Below are positions 14,680-22,508 of a stretch of 59,199 nucleotides of DNA, piece after piece. The position numbers were made by a program, and so were the translations under genes. Below the pieces are notes generated by a model. It was not told the DNA's origin and ran no database searches. It was given only the letters and a program-made list of their open reading frames with translations. How positions within the stretch are numbered: the first letter of the stretch is position 1; every line of letters begins with the position of its first letter. Origin of the DNA: Pseudomonas sp. 2FG (GTDB taxonomy: Bacteria > Pseudomonadota > Gammaproteobacteria > Pseudomonadales > Pseudomonadaceae); assembly GCF_005502935.1 (NCBI RefSeq), contig NZ_SCMP01000020.1:1-59199 (forward strand). Reading direction: 5' to 3'.

Positions 14680-15633
14680 ATGTACGACTGGCTCAACGCC
14701 TTGCCCAAGGCCGAACTGCACCTGCACCTGGAAGGCTCGCTGGAACCAGAGCTGCTGTTCGCCCTGGCCGAGCGCAACAAGATCGCCCTGCCCTGGGCCG
14801 ACGTGGAGACCCTGCGCAAGGCCTACGCCTTCCACAACCTGCAGGAGTTCCTCGACCTCTATTACCAGGGCGCCGCTGTACTGCGCAGCGAGCAGGACTT
14901 CTACGATCTGACCTGGGCCTATCTGCAACGCTGCAAAGCGCAGAACGTGATCCACACCGAACCCTTCTTCGATCCGCAGACCCACACCGAGCGCGGTATT
15001 CCCTTCGAGGTCGCCCTCAACGGGATCGCCACGGCACTGCAAGATGGCCGCCAGCAGCTCGGAATCAGCAGCGGCCTGATCCTCAGCTTTCTCCGGCATC
15101 TGCCGGAAGAACAGGCGCAGAAAACCTTCGAGCAGGCCCTGCCCTATCGCGACGCCTTTTTCGCCGTCGGCCTGGACAGCTCCGAGCTGGGCCACCCACC
15201 GAGCAAGTTCCAACGGGTGTTCGACCGCGCGCGCAGCGAAGGCTTCTTGACCGTCGCCCACGCCGGCGAGGAAGGCCCGCCGGACTACATCTGGCAAGCC
15301 CTGGATCTGTTGAAAGTCAGCCGCATCGACCACGGCGTGCGCGCCAGCGAAGACCCGCGCCTGATGCAGCGGCTGATCGACGAGCAAATCCCGCTGACCG
15401 TCTGCCCGCTGTCGAACACCAAGCTCTGCGTGTTCGCGGACATGAAGCAGCACAACATCCTCGCCATGCTCGAGCAAGGCGTGAAGGTCACGGTGAACTC
15501 GGACGACCCGGCCTACTTCGGCGGCTACGTCACCGAGAACTTCGCCGCCCTGCATGAAGGCCTGGGCATGACCGCAGAGCAGGCCAAGCGCCTGGCGCAG
15601 AACAGCCTGGATGCACGCCTGATCAAGGGCTGA
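14680..15633 (+). CDS. Adenine deaminase (adenosine-deaminase fold)
   Basis: A 317-aa zinc hydrolase converting adenine to hypoxanthine. The fold's motifs are KAELHLHLEGSLEPE (H-x-H, residues 10-24), HTEPFFDPQTH, VAHAGEEGPPDYIW (zinc histidine and catalytic glutamate), SRIDHGVRA, and NSDDPAYFGGY (metal aspartate). The P. aeruginosa homologue Pa0148 was shown to act on adenine rather than adenosine, and the HTEPFFDPQTHTERG signature agrees with that subgroup. With the 8-oxoguanine deaminase upstream it forms a purine-salvage pair, though a hairpin repeat and separate ribosome site suggest separate transcripts. Confidence 0.87.
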   Translation: MYDWLNALPKAELHLHLEGSLEPELLFALAERNKIALPWADVETLRKAYAFHNLQEFLDLYYQGAAVLRSEQDFYDLTWAYLQRCKAQNVIHTEPFFDPQTHTERGIPFEVALNGIATALQDGRQQLGISSGLILSFLRHLPEEQAQKTFEQALPYRDAFFAVGLDSSELGHPPSKFQRVFDRARSEGFLTVAHAGEEGPPDYIWQALDLLKVSRIDHGVRASEDPRLMQRLIDEQIPLTVCPLSNTKLCVFADMKQHNILAMLEQGVKVTVNSDDPAYFGGYVTENFAALHEGLGMTAEQAKRLAQNSLDARLIKG

Positions 15634-15713
15634 TCGCTAATGGGAGTCCCGCGCCACGATGCGCGGGATCTCCCGGCTACCGCTGGGCGACACATGCAAC
15701 GCCCGCGAGCCCT

Positions 15714-15956
15714 TCATCGGCCGCAACCAGCGCAACTGCACACAAGCTTGTAGCAACGCTGCAGCCAAGGCGCCGCCCCTGAACCGATGAAGCCCCACGC
15801 CAGCGCAGCACTACACAAGCCTCTGCGTAGTAGCCGAGCCAAGGGTGCCAGCCATCGCCCGCCTCGTTGAGGAAGTAGTCGCAGAAGAAGGCCCCCCAGC
15901 GACCAGTGACACAGACGCACCAGCGGGCCCCATAAACGCAGGGCTCCAGCGGACAT
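15714..15956 (-). pseudogene. Cytochrome b561-like gene, frameshifted and truncated
   Basis: The frame starts MSAGALRLWGPLVRLCHWSLG, the N-terminus of a di-haem cytochrome b561 (the HW histidine is a haem ligand). It then loses register at a run of six G residues on the minus strand (complement of about 15892-15897). In the next frame the sequence continues AFFCDYFLNEAGDGWHPWLGYYAEA, as expected of the family, and then AWGFIGSG follows back in the first frame. It ends without the remaining membrane helices; normal proteins are about 170-200 aa. Its ATG is 3 bases after the PepSY stop, the usual PepSY-cytochrome b561 pairing. No functional protein is expected. Confidence 0.72.
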
Positions 15957-15959
15957 GAC

Positions 15960-16247
15960 TCAGTAACCGTAACCGCCTTCCTCGTCCTCGATCTCTTCCT
16001 TGACCGCCTTACCGCTGACCGGATCGAAGTAGATCTCGACCTTGCGCTTGTCCTTATCCAGTCCGTAGATCTCGTAGCAGTTGCCCTTGGTCACCTTGAA
16101 CTTCTTGATCTCGTAGCCCTGCAGCACCAGGTTCTGCTGGAACTCGTCCTGGTCCTGCCACTGCGCCTTGTCGGCGGTGGTGCACTCGGTGGTGGCGAAC
16201 GTCAGCGGGCTGGCGGCGATGAGAGCAAGCAACAGAAGTTTGCGCAT
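15960..16247 (-). CDS. Small secreted PepSY-domain protein
   Basis: A 95-aa periplasmic protein. Cleavable signal peptide MRKLLLLALIAASPLTFA, then one PepSY unit: QDEFQQNLVLQGYEIKKFKVTKGNCYEIYGLDKDKRKVEIYFDPVSGKAV. The tail is acidic and glycine/tyrosine rich (EEIEDEEGGYGY). Two cysteines (CTTADK, NCYEI) may form a disulfide. PepSY proteins of this size usually accompany cytochrome b561 genes; here the partner is broken. No promoter evidence was extracted. Confidence 0.85.
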   Translation of the reverse strand: MRKLLLLALIAASPLTFATTECTTADKAQWQDQDEFQQNLVLQGYEIKKFKVTKGNCYEIYGLDKDKRKVEIYFDPVSGKAVKEEIEDEEGGYGY

Positions 16248-16340
16248 GGGAATCTCCTCGGACGGTTGGAGTTGCCACGTAAAAGCTAGCCCATGCGCAG
16301 GTTTAAGCCAGCAATAATTCTCAGCCGCTAGTGCTTCTCG

Positions 16341-17717
16341 TCATCTTTCCAGCACTGCTCGGGAACTCGCCAGGCGCGAAAACAGCAGCCAATCCAGCAC
16401 TGCGATCAGCAGCAGCGAAGCACCGACCAGGGGGAAGGCCAGGCCGAGCACCGCGATGATCGCCAGCGCGGTCTTCCACAGCGGCAGATCGTGACGCAGC
16501 GGTGGCACGCCGAGGCTGCCTTGCGGGCGGCGCAGCCACCAGATCACCAGGCCGCTGACCGAGCTGAGCAGGATCAGCAGGCAGACCGCCAACATCAGCA
16601 GTTGGTTGGCCAGGCCGAAGAACTTGCCCTCGTGCAGCACCACGCCCAATTCCACGCTTTTCGCCACCGCGCCGTAGTCCTGCCAGCGCACGTCGGCCAA
16701 CACCTTGCCGCTGTATTGATCGACATGCAGGGTCGCATCGTTGCGCGGGTCGGCGGCGAATAGCGCGATGCTGTAGACCCCCTCCGCGCCCTTCGGCAGG
16801 GTCACGCTGTAACCTGGCATCACGCCCTTGGCGTTGGCCGTGTCGAGAATCTGCTGCAGACCGATTGGCGCAGCGGCCGGCGCCGCCGAGTCCATGGCCT
16901 GCCCGCAGTGCGCGGCATGTGGGTCAGAGGTCGGTAATGGGGTGTTTTCCACCGCCCAGGCGACGGTCTGCCCCTGCGCCGTGTTGAGGCTGCGCGCCTG
17001 CAGAGCGGACTTCGGCACCTCGTTCCACATCGCGGCCGGGAAGCGGTTCCACACGTCGGCGAAGCTCTCACCCCAGAACCCGGTCCAGGTCATGCCCGTC
17101 AGCAGCATGAACAGCAACAGCAGCGCACCCCAGAAACCGGTCAGCGCATGCACGTCGCGCCAGAACAGCCGGCCGCGATTGGCCAGCCGCGGCCAGAACA
17201 CCCCGCGCAGACCGTTACCGCGCGGCCACCAGAGATAGAGCCCGGACACCACCAGGACTATGGCCCAACCGGCGGCCAACTCGACCAGCCGATCGCCGAC
17301 CTTACCGGCCAGCAATTCGCCGTGCAGGGCGCGGGCGATCGCTTGCAGGTTGTTCACCGCGTCTTGGCTGCCGAGCAGGGTGCCGCGGTAGGGGTCGAGG
17401 AACAGGTTGAGCTTGCGCCCGCCCTCGGTCACCACGAACTGTGCGCTGTGCTGCGCATCCAGCGGCGGCAGGTACTGGCTGATCGCCGCCTGCGGATAGG
17501 CCTGTTTGACCCTCGCCAGCTGCCGATCCGCACTGAGCAGTTGCTCGCCCTGCGGCACCCACAGCAGGTCGGCGTAGAGCAGGTTGTCCAGCTGCGGTTT
17601 GAACAGGTAGATGATGCCGGTCAGCGACAGCATGATCAGGAACGGGATCACCAACAGCCCGGCATAGAAATGCCAGCGCCAGGCCTGGTTGTAGAAGGAC
17701 ATACTCGGCTTGGTCAT
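16341..17717 (-). CDS. PepSY-associated TM helix protein (iron/copper-regulated membrane oxidoreductase-like)
   Basis: A 458-aa inner-membrane protein of the PiuB/FoxB-like PepSY_TM family. Helix 1 follows a WRWHFYAGLLVIPFLIMLSLTGIIYLF segment near residues 12-38. A large periplasmic PepSY region holds QYLPPLDAQHSAQFVV and DPYRGTLLGSQ. Next come LHGELLAGKVGDRLVELAAGWAIVLVVSGLYLWWPR, RDVHALTGFWGALLLLFMLLTGMTWTGFWG, a second PepSY unit, and C-terminal helices starting LHEGKFFGLANQ. Such proteins reduce siderophore-bound or other metals, moving electrons across the membrane by haem histidines. It is last in the operon with the PCu(A)C chaperone and TonB receptor, so copper is the likely metal. 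Confidence 0.82.
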   Translation of the reverse strand: MTKPSMSFYNQAWRWHFYAGLLVIPFLIMLSLTGIIYLFKPQLDNLLYADLLWVPQGEQLLSADRQLARVKQAYPQAAISQYLPPLDAQHSAQFVVTEGGRKLNLFLDPYRGTLLGSQDAVNNLQAIARALHGELLAGKVGDRLVELAAGWAIVLVVSGLYLWWPRGNGLRGVFWPRLANRGRLFWRDVHALTGFWGALLLLFMLLTGMTWTGFWGESFADVWNRFPAAMWNEVPKSALQARSLNTAQGQTVAWAVENTPLPTSDPHAAHCGQAMDSAAPAAAPIGLQQILDTANAKGVMPGYSVTLPKGAEGVYSIALFAADPRNDATLHVDQYSGKVLADVRWQDYGAVAKSVELGVVLHEGKFFGLANQLLMLAVCLLILLSSVSGLVIWWLRRPQGSLGVPPLRHDLPLWKTALAIIAVLGLAFPLVGASLLLIAVLDWLLFSRLASSRAVLER

Positions 17718-17771
17718 GATTGAAACTCCTATCGAATGGATCAGTCCTCTCAGAAGAAATGGCTCGGCGGC

Positions 17772-18245
17772 TCAGTTCTGCTGTTCGTGCTTAGGTTCGG
17801 CTGGCGCTTCTTTCTGCACGGCCACCTCGACCGTCACGTCACCGGTTCTCTCGAAGTGCAGGGTCAGCGGGAAGCGCTCGCCGTCGCGCAGTTGCCGCTT
17901 CAGGTTGAACAACATCAGGTGGTAACCCATGGGGGCGAAGGTCGTCTCGCCACCGGCGGGAATGGTCACGGACGGCACGTGTTGCATCTTCATCAGGCCG
18001 TTCTGGTGCAGGTGTTCATGCAGCTCGGCCTTGCCCGCCGCGGGGGTGTCCGCACCGAGCAAGCGCTCGGCGCTCGTGCCTTGGTTATGCACGACGAAGT
18101 AGGCCGCGGCAGTGGGCGCATTCGCGGGCATTTCCCGCGACCACGGATGCTCGATGCGCAAGTCACCGGCCTGGTACTCGTGGGCCGGGGCGCCCCAGGC
18201 GCAGGTCAGCAAGGCGCTCAACAACAGGGATTTGGTGAGGGTCAT
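17772..18245 (-). CDS. PCu(A)C copper chaperone
   Basis: A 157-aa periplasmic protein with signal peptide MTLTKSLLLSALLTCAWGAPAHA-like. The mature part has the Cu(I)-binding pattern H(M)X10MX21HXM: histidines in ELHEHLHQNG, methionines in LMKMQHV, and HLM in GYHLMLF. The PCu(A)C domain spans about 25-140 (RIEHPWSREMPANAPTAAAYFVVHN at its start). The C-terminal tail KHEQQN may add copper ligands. The family delivers Cu(I) to the CuA or CuB site of cytochrome oxidases. It lies between the TonB receptor and the PepSY membrane protein, all on the minus strand. Confidence 0.92.
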   Translation of the reverse strand: MTLTKSLLLSALLTCAWGAPAHEYQAGDLRIEHPWSREMPANAPTAAAYFVVHNQGTSAERLLGADTPAAGKAELHEHLHQNGLMKMQHVPSVTIPAGGETTFAPMGYHLMLFNLKRQLRDGERFPLTLHFERTGDVTVEVAVQKEAPAEPKHEQQN

Positions 18246-18290
18246 GGTGTCTCTCCTGGGTTGCGACTCAGCGGTTGTGGGTAAGAGGGC

Positions 18291-20309
18291 TCATAGCCGC
18301 CACTCCAGGCCGGCGAACAGGCTGCGGCCATCGCCGGGGAGGAATTGCGCGCTGTCCCGGCCTTTGGCATCGGCGATCACGCCGGTGGTGGCGACATAGG
18401 CCTTGTCCGAGAGGTTGCGCCCCTCGACGAAGAAGCCGAGACCTTCGCTCGGCCGATAGCCGCCCTTCAGGCCCCAGATCGCATAGCCGTCGGCATACAG
18501 GGTTTGCGCCTGATCGACGCTGTAGTGGGTCGGTGCCCACTCGAAGGTCGGGCCGGCATACCAACCTTCCTGCTGCCACAACGCCTCGCCCTTGATGAAC
18601 TGGCGGGGGATGCCGGCCAGGCGGTTGTCGCCGTAGACATGGTCGTTGTCGAAGCGGAAGTCGTTGAACAGGTACTGGCCGCGCAGCACTATCTGGCCGA
18701 GGGTCAGTGCGCCGCCCAGTTCGACGCCCTGGTGCAGGGTGCGATCGGCGTTGACCGTGCCGAGCGGCTGGCCGTTGGCATCGCTCAGCGCCAACAGCTC
18801 GTCGCGGATTTCGCTGCGGTAGACCGCCAGGTCGAGGTCGAGGCTGTCGCGCGACCAGCGCAGGCCGGCTTCCAGGGTGTTGGCCTTCTGCGCCGAGTTG
18901 GGCGAAAAGGCGATGACCTGCCCACCGGTCAACTCGCTGAAGGTCGGCGGCTCGTAGCTCTGGCTGAAGTTGGCGAACAACTGCACGCCTTCGTCCAGGT
19001 CGTGACGCAGGCCGATGCGCCCGAGTTGGCCGACGTAGGTCTTGTCGAACGAGGTGTTGCGGCCGATCACCAGGCGGTCATCGGAGTCGCGCTGCTGATG
19101 CAGCCAGGCCAGCCCGCCGATCAGCGCCCAGCGCTCGGCCAGCGGCACCTCCAGTTCGCCGAAGGCATTCAGGTTGCGCGCGGTCTGGTGCAGCTCATCC
19201 AGCTTGGCGCCCTTCTGCCCGCGTACGTTCGCGTAGTTGGACTGCCAGTTGCGGCCCTGACTGGCTTCGACGCCACCGGTCCAGCGCCAACCTTGCTCGT
19301 TCTCCCACTTGTGCGCCAGGCGCAGGCCGTAGTCTTCGCTGTTGATATCCAGCATCTGGAAGATCGGGTGCCACAGCGATTTCTCGCTGTAGAAGCTGGA
19401 CAGCTCCAGGCTGTGGCCGTCATCCAGTTGCAGGGTGGTGATGTTGCCGATGCGGTTAAGGTTGAAGTCACGGCGCTGGTCGCCGGCGATGCTGCTCTGC
19501 GAGGCCTGCTCAGGGTCGGCACGCAGCTGCGCCTTGGTCAGGCTGCCCGGCAGTTCGGAGTCGGTCTCCACATGGGTCAGGTAGACGCGGGTGGCGAGAC
19601 GCTCGTTGAGGCGCCCGCCGAGGTTGGCGAAGTAACGCTGATTATTCTGTTTGGCATGGTCGCGGAAGCCGTCCTGGGCGGAGTCGGACAGGCTGACGAA
19701 GCCGTCCCAGGCGCCGAAGTCCTGGGCGAAGGCGCCGTACAGGCGCTGATAGCCGAAGCTGCCGCCCTCGGCGCGCAAGTCCGTGGGTGGCGCGGTCTTG
19801 CCGGTCGGGGTGACGAAGTTGATCGCCCCGCCGAGGTTGGCCGCGCCGTAGCGCCAAGCGTTGGCGCCGCGCAGCACTTCGATGTGGTCGGCGGCCAGCG
19901 GCTCGATGGTCTGGAAGTCGAAGCTGCCGTCGGCCAGACTCACCGGTGCGCCGTCCTGCATCAGCAGCAGGCCGCGGCCGTGGAAGGTGCGTTGCAGGCC
20001 CGAGCCGCGGATCGACAAACGCGCCTCTTCGGCGCCGAAGCGCGGCTGGATGAACACCCCGGTGGCCAGGCCCAGGGCATCCTGCAGGGTGCTGCTGCGG
20101 CCAGTCTTGTAGGTTTCCGCATCGACTACTGATGCGCCGCCAGGAATATGCGCAAACTCGGCACGCTTCTCGGCCAGCGTCGCGGCCGTGGGGTCTTTCT
20201 GGTATTCACCCTGAACCTCGATCTCGTCGAGTTCGACGTGCTCGGCCTGGGCCCAGGGCGCAATGCCAGTGCTCAGCGCGAACAGGCTCAGGATAGGAAA
20301 ATAACGCAT
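18291..20309 (-). CDS. TonB-dependent outer-membrane receptor, probable copper uptake
   Basis: A 672-aa outer-membrane beta-barrel. Signal peptide MRYFPILSLFALSTGIAPWAQA, TonB box-like ELDEIEVQG at about 27-35, plug domain (GGASVVDAETYKTGRSSTLQDALGLATGVF, IRGSGLQRTFHGRGLLLMQDG, IEVLRGANAWRYGAANLGGAINFVTP). The 22-strand barrel ends in the classical C-terminal aromatic pattern LFAGLEWRL. It resembles the FecA/ferric-siderophore branch, but the next genes are a PCu(A)C chaperone and a PepSY membrane protein, and a DUF2946 gene lies upstream. The set recalls copper-starvation operons such as pcu of Bradyrhizobium, so copper or a copper complex is the inferred substrate. Confidence 0.88.
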   Translation of the reverse strand: MRYFPILSLFALSTGIAPWAQAEHVELDEIEVQGEYQKDPTAATLAEKRAEFAHIPGGASVVDAETYKTGRSSTLQDALGLATGVFIQPRFGAEEARLSIRGSGLQRTFHGRGLLLMQDGAPVSLADGSFDFQTIEPLAADHIEVLRGANAWRYGAANLGGAINFVTPTGKTAPPTDLRAEGGSFGYQRLYGAFAQDFGAWDGFVSLSDSAQDGFRDHAKQNNQRYFANLGGRLNERLATRVYLTHVETDSELPGSLTKAQLRADPEQASQSSIAGDQRRDFNLNRIGNITTLQLDDGHSLELSSFYSEKSLWHPIFQMLDINSEDYGLRLAHKWENEQGWRWTGGVEASQGRNWQSNYANVRGQKGAKLDELHQTARNLNAFGELEVPLAERWALIGGLAWLHQQRDSDDRLVIGRNTSFDKTYVGQLGRIGLRHDLDEGVQLFANFSQSYEPPTFSELTGGQVIAFSPNSAQKANTLEAGLRWSRDSLDLDLAVYRSEIRDELLALSDANGQPLGTVNADRTLHQGVELGGALTLGQIVLRGQYLFNDFRFDNDHVYGDNRLAGIPRQFIKGEALWQQEGWYAGPTFEWAPTHYSVDQAQTLYADGYAIWGLKGGYRPSEGLGFFVEGRNLSDKAYVATTGVIADAKGRDSAQFLPGDGRSLFAGLEWRL

Positions 20310-20527
20310 ACCGCTCTCCTCAGATTCTTCTTATAACTTTCACTTGGCGATCCCCGGCCACAGCAACCCGGCGGGCTCGGAGATAGAACTGCTAGTACTC
20401 GGTCACGGCTGCGCGGAACAGGCTTTGCCAAACCCCGCGCAGCCGCTGGCGGTGACGGCGCCCGCGAGCCAAATCAGACGCGCAGAAACGCGCACCGACA
20501 GGCGACTACAGGGGCCGAACCGGAGAG

Positions 20528-20908
20528 TTAGAAGGGGGAGGCGCGAGGGTTGGCCGAGGGCCAGGTGTAGCGGGGAGGAGCTTTACTCCGGGGTTCATGC
20601 GCGGGGCGCAGATCGCCCGGTGCCCGGCGCAGCCAGCTGAGGCAGAACAGCAGGGCCAGACCGAGGCTGAGGGTGCCGCACAGCGGGCAACTGAAGGTAC
20701 TCGACCAAGCACTGTCCGAGACGGTACCAGCGCCGGAATCCAGGGTCGGCCCGGCGTTGCCTGCGGCCGAGCAGAATGCGCCACCGACACCATTCAGGCT
20801 CAGGCCGAGCATTTGCCCGTGCCCAATACCGCAGGCGAGCACATTGAACAGGACGCTGAAGTACAGCATCCAGGCAATGAGCGAACGGTCGGTACGGGCT
20901 AGTTTCAT
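20528..20908 (-). CDS. DUF2946 family protein
   Basis: A 126-aa protein typical of DUF2946, a family repeatedly found beside copper transport genes. An N-terminal basic stretch and hydrophobic helix (SLIAWMLYFSVLFNVLACGIGHGQMLG) precede a CSAAGN segment and FSCPLCGTLSLGLALLFCLSWLRR, a second hydrophobic segment with a CxxC. Cysteine and histidine placement suggests metal binding. It precedes the TonB receptor gene by 218 bp on the same strand, probably first in the operon. The gap holds a TTATAAC half-site near 20331-20337 but no full recognisable metal-regulator box. Confidence 0.78.
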   Translation of the reverse strand: MKLARTDRSLIAWMLYFSVLFNVLACGIGHGQMLGLSLNGVGGAFCSAAGNAGPTLDSGAGTVSDSAWSSTFSCPLCGTLSLGLALLFCLSWLRRAPGDLRPAHEPRSKAPPRYTWPSANPRASPF

Positions 20909-20986
20909 GGCCGCGACTCTAACATTGCGCCCTCGGATAGCAAGCTCCAGCCCTGTGCTCGATTACCGCAGCCAGAAGCCGCTGGA

Positions 20987-21904
20987 CTAGCCAGACCAAG
21001 GCTTCTGTGCCAGCAGCTCGGCGCAGCGGCGCTGGACGAAGTCGCGGAGCAAATGCACTGCTTTACTCAGTTGGGCGCGATGAGTGCAGATTAGATTAAG
21101 CGCTGCCGGCTCGCCACGCAGCTCGGGCAACAACACCTGCAAACGGCCGGCCTGCACATCGTCCGCGACATCCAGCCAAGACTTGTAGACCAAACCGCGG
21201 CCAGCCACGGCCCAGCGACGCACCACGTCGGCATCATCGCTGACGCGGTTGCCACTCACAGTCACGCTGAGCTCACGCTTGCCGTCTTGAAAGCGCCAGC
21301 GCTCATGCAGCCGCCCGCCGAGCATGTACAGCAGGCAATTGTGCTGTGCCAGCTGATCCAACCGCCGCAGTTCGCCGTGCCGCTGCAGGTACGCCGGCGC
21401 GGCGCAGAGCACTCGCCGGTTGCTCGCCGCCAGTGGCAACGCCACCAGGCTGGAGTCTTCTGGCGCGCCATAGCGAATGGCGATATCCACCGGCTGACGG
21501 TACAGATCGGCCACCCGGTCGCCGAGCAGCAGTCGCAGGTTCAGCTGCGGGTGCTCCTGCTGGAACTCATCGAGCCAGGGCAGGAGCACGTTGCGGCCAA
21601 AATCTGAGGGTGCCGAGAGCTGCAACACGCCGCTGATGCCGACCTTACTCCCGGCCAGTTGCTGCTGGCCTTCGTCCAGGCTTTGCAACGCCGCCCGCGC
21701 ATAGCCGAGGAATTGCTCGCCCTCCGGGGTCAGGCGCAAGCTGCGGGTGGAGCGGGCAAACAGCCGTACCTCCAACTGCCGCTCCAAGCGCTTGAGCGCC
21801 GCGCTGGCGACCGCCGGCGACACGTCCAAGGTCCGCGCGGCGGCGGACAAACTGCCGAGATCGGCAGTCCGCACCACGATTTGCAGGTCATCCAGGCGCA
21901 ACAT
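20987..21904 (-). CDS. LysR-type regulator, now facing a dead target gene
   Basis: A 305-aa LysR regulator. The HTH spans residues 3-60 (LDDLQIVVRTADLGSLSAAARTLDVSPAVASAALKRLERQL) and the effector domain about 90-295 (SGVLQLSAPSDFGRNVLLPWLDEFQ at its start), of the DsdA/CrgA-like subclass common beside quinone or alcohol oxidoreductases. It is divergent from the collapsed zinc-type dehydrogenase gene at 22014, its likely former target, with a textbook LysR operator between. The regulator itself is intact. Confidence 0.87.
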   Translation of the reverse strand: MLRLDDLQIVVRTADLGSLSAAARTLDVSPAVASAALKRLERQLEVRLFARSTRSLRLTPEGEQFLGYARAALQSLDEGQQQLAGSKVGISGVLQLSAPSDFGRNVLLPWLDEFQQEHPQLNLRLLLGDRVADLYRQPVDIAIRYGAPEDSSLVALPLAASNRRVLCAAPAYLQRHGELRRLDQLAQHNCLLYMLGGRLHERWRFQDGKRELSVTVSGNRVSDDADVVRRWAVAGRGLVYKSWLDVADDVQAGRLQVLLPELRGEPAALNLICTHRAQLSKAVHLLRDFVQRRCAELLAQKPWSG

Positions 21905-21920
21905 GGTTCAGCCCTCTATT

Positions 21921-21937
21921 TTCAACGAATAGTTGAA
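21921..21937. promoter_or_regulatory. LysR-type operator TTCAAC-N5-GTTGAA
   Basis: TTCAAC GAATA GTTGAA is a perfect 6+6 inverted repeat with a T-N11-A core, 17 bases upstream of the LysR start and about 77 bases before the remnant dehydrogenase. It is the expected autoregulatory and activation site for the divergent pair. Confidence 0.75.
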
Positions 21938-22013
21938 GGAGACTGTATCTCTACGCGGTTTTTCTACTTTGCGAAATAGTCGACCATGGATTCAGCCGAC
22001 GGAGACGCACCCC

Positions 22014-22184
22014 ATAAAAGCCATCGCCTATTACCAGTCCCTCGCCTTCGACAACCCCCGGCCCACGCGACCTGCTGGTCGAAGCCCGGGCATCTCGGTC
22101 AACCCGGTGGATACCAAGATCCGCCAGAACCTGCAGCCGGAAAACGGCCAGGCCAAAGGCAAAATCGTGCTGGAAGACTTCTGA
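22014..22184 (+). pseudogene. Zinc-type alcohol dehydrogenase / quinone oxidoreductase, collapsed
   Basis: The frame reads (I)KAIAYYQSLAFDNPRP, then GISVNPVDTKIRQNLQPENG, then AKGKIVLEDF and stop. The first two blocks are the N-terminus and the AISVNPVDTKIR motif of zinc-binding alcohol dehydrogenase family proteins (about 335 aa). The last block is their extreme C-terminus (GKAKGKIVLEGF). More than 270 residues, including the whole Rossmann domain, are missing, and the start codon is ATA. Several internal deletions must have removed the middle while keeping both ends in one frame. It lies opposite the LysR gene whose operator is intact. Confidence 0.78.
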
Positions 22185-22318
22185 TCGGCACCCCGCTACG
22201 CCCCGAACCACTGCTGGTCTGAAAGCCTGGCGACCGTCAGTCGGGCGGTTGCTCCAGGTCAAGGAAAGTTCACCCACGAGGACTAGACTGCACTCTCTTC
22301 GATCAGCGGGAGGCAGCC

Positions 22319-22495
22319 ATGAACATCCTTATTCGTACGCTCTCCAAGCCCCAAGGCACCTGCTGGCAGGTGCGCCTGGATCAACATGCGGTGAGCTTTC
22401 GCAGCGAGGCCGAGGCCCGTGCGTTCGTCACCACCCTCGAAGCGCGACTACGCGCGCCACACGTTTTCCCAGCCGAGCAGCGGGCCGCCGGTTAA
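22319..22495 (+). CDS. Small protein, 58 aa, unrecognised
   Basis: ATG 22319 lies 6 bases after GGGAGG, a strong ribosome site. The product starts MNILIRTLSKPQGTCWQVRL and continues through SFRSEAEARAFVTTLEARLR to a TAA at 22493. The composition and helix-strand pattern (a strand pair ending WQVRLDQHAVSFRS, then an amphipathic helix) suggest a compact folded domain. I cannot assign a family. It is convergent with the Bcr/CflA gene, whose stop lies 13 bases away. Codon use is normal for the genome, which with the good ribosome site argues that it is real. Confidence 0.65.
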   Translation: MNILIRTLSKPQGTCWQVRLDQHAVSFRSEAEARAFVTTLEARLRAPHVFPAEQRAAG

Positions 22496-22508
22496 CTGTA
22501 CGGAGCGC

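Noticed and set aside
18345..20132. A 595-codon plus-strand frame opposite the TonB receptor
   Set aside because: Low-complexity A/V/G/Q composition and no ribosome site; shadow of the receptor gene.
20310..20527. A Zur or Fur operator upstream of the TonB receptor
   Set aside because: Only a TTATAAC half-site is visible; no symmetric box of the right length.
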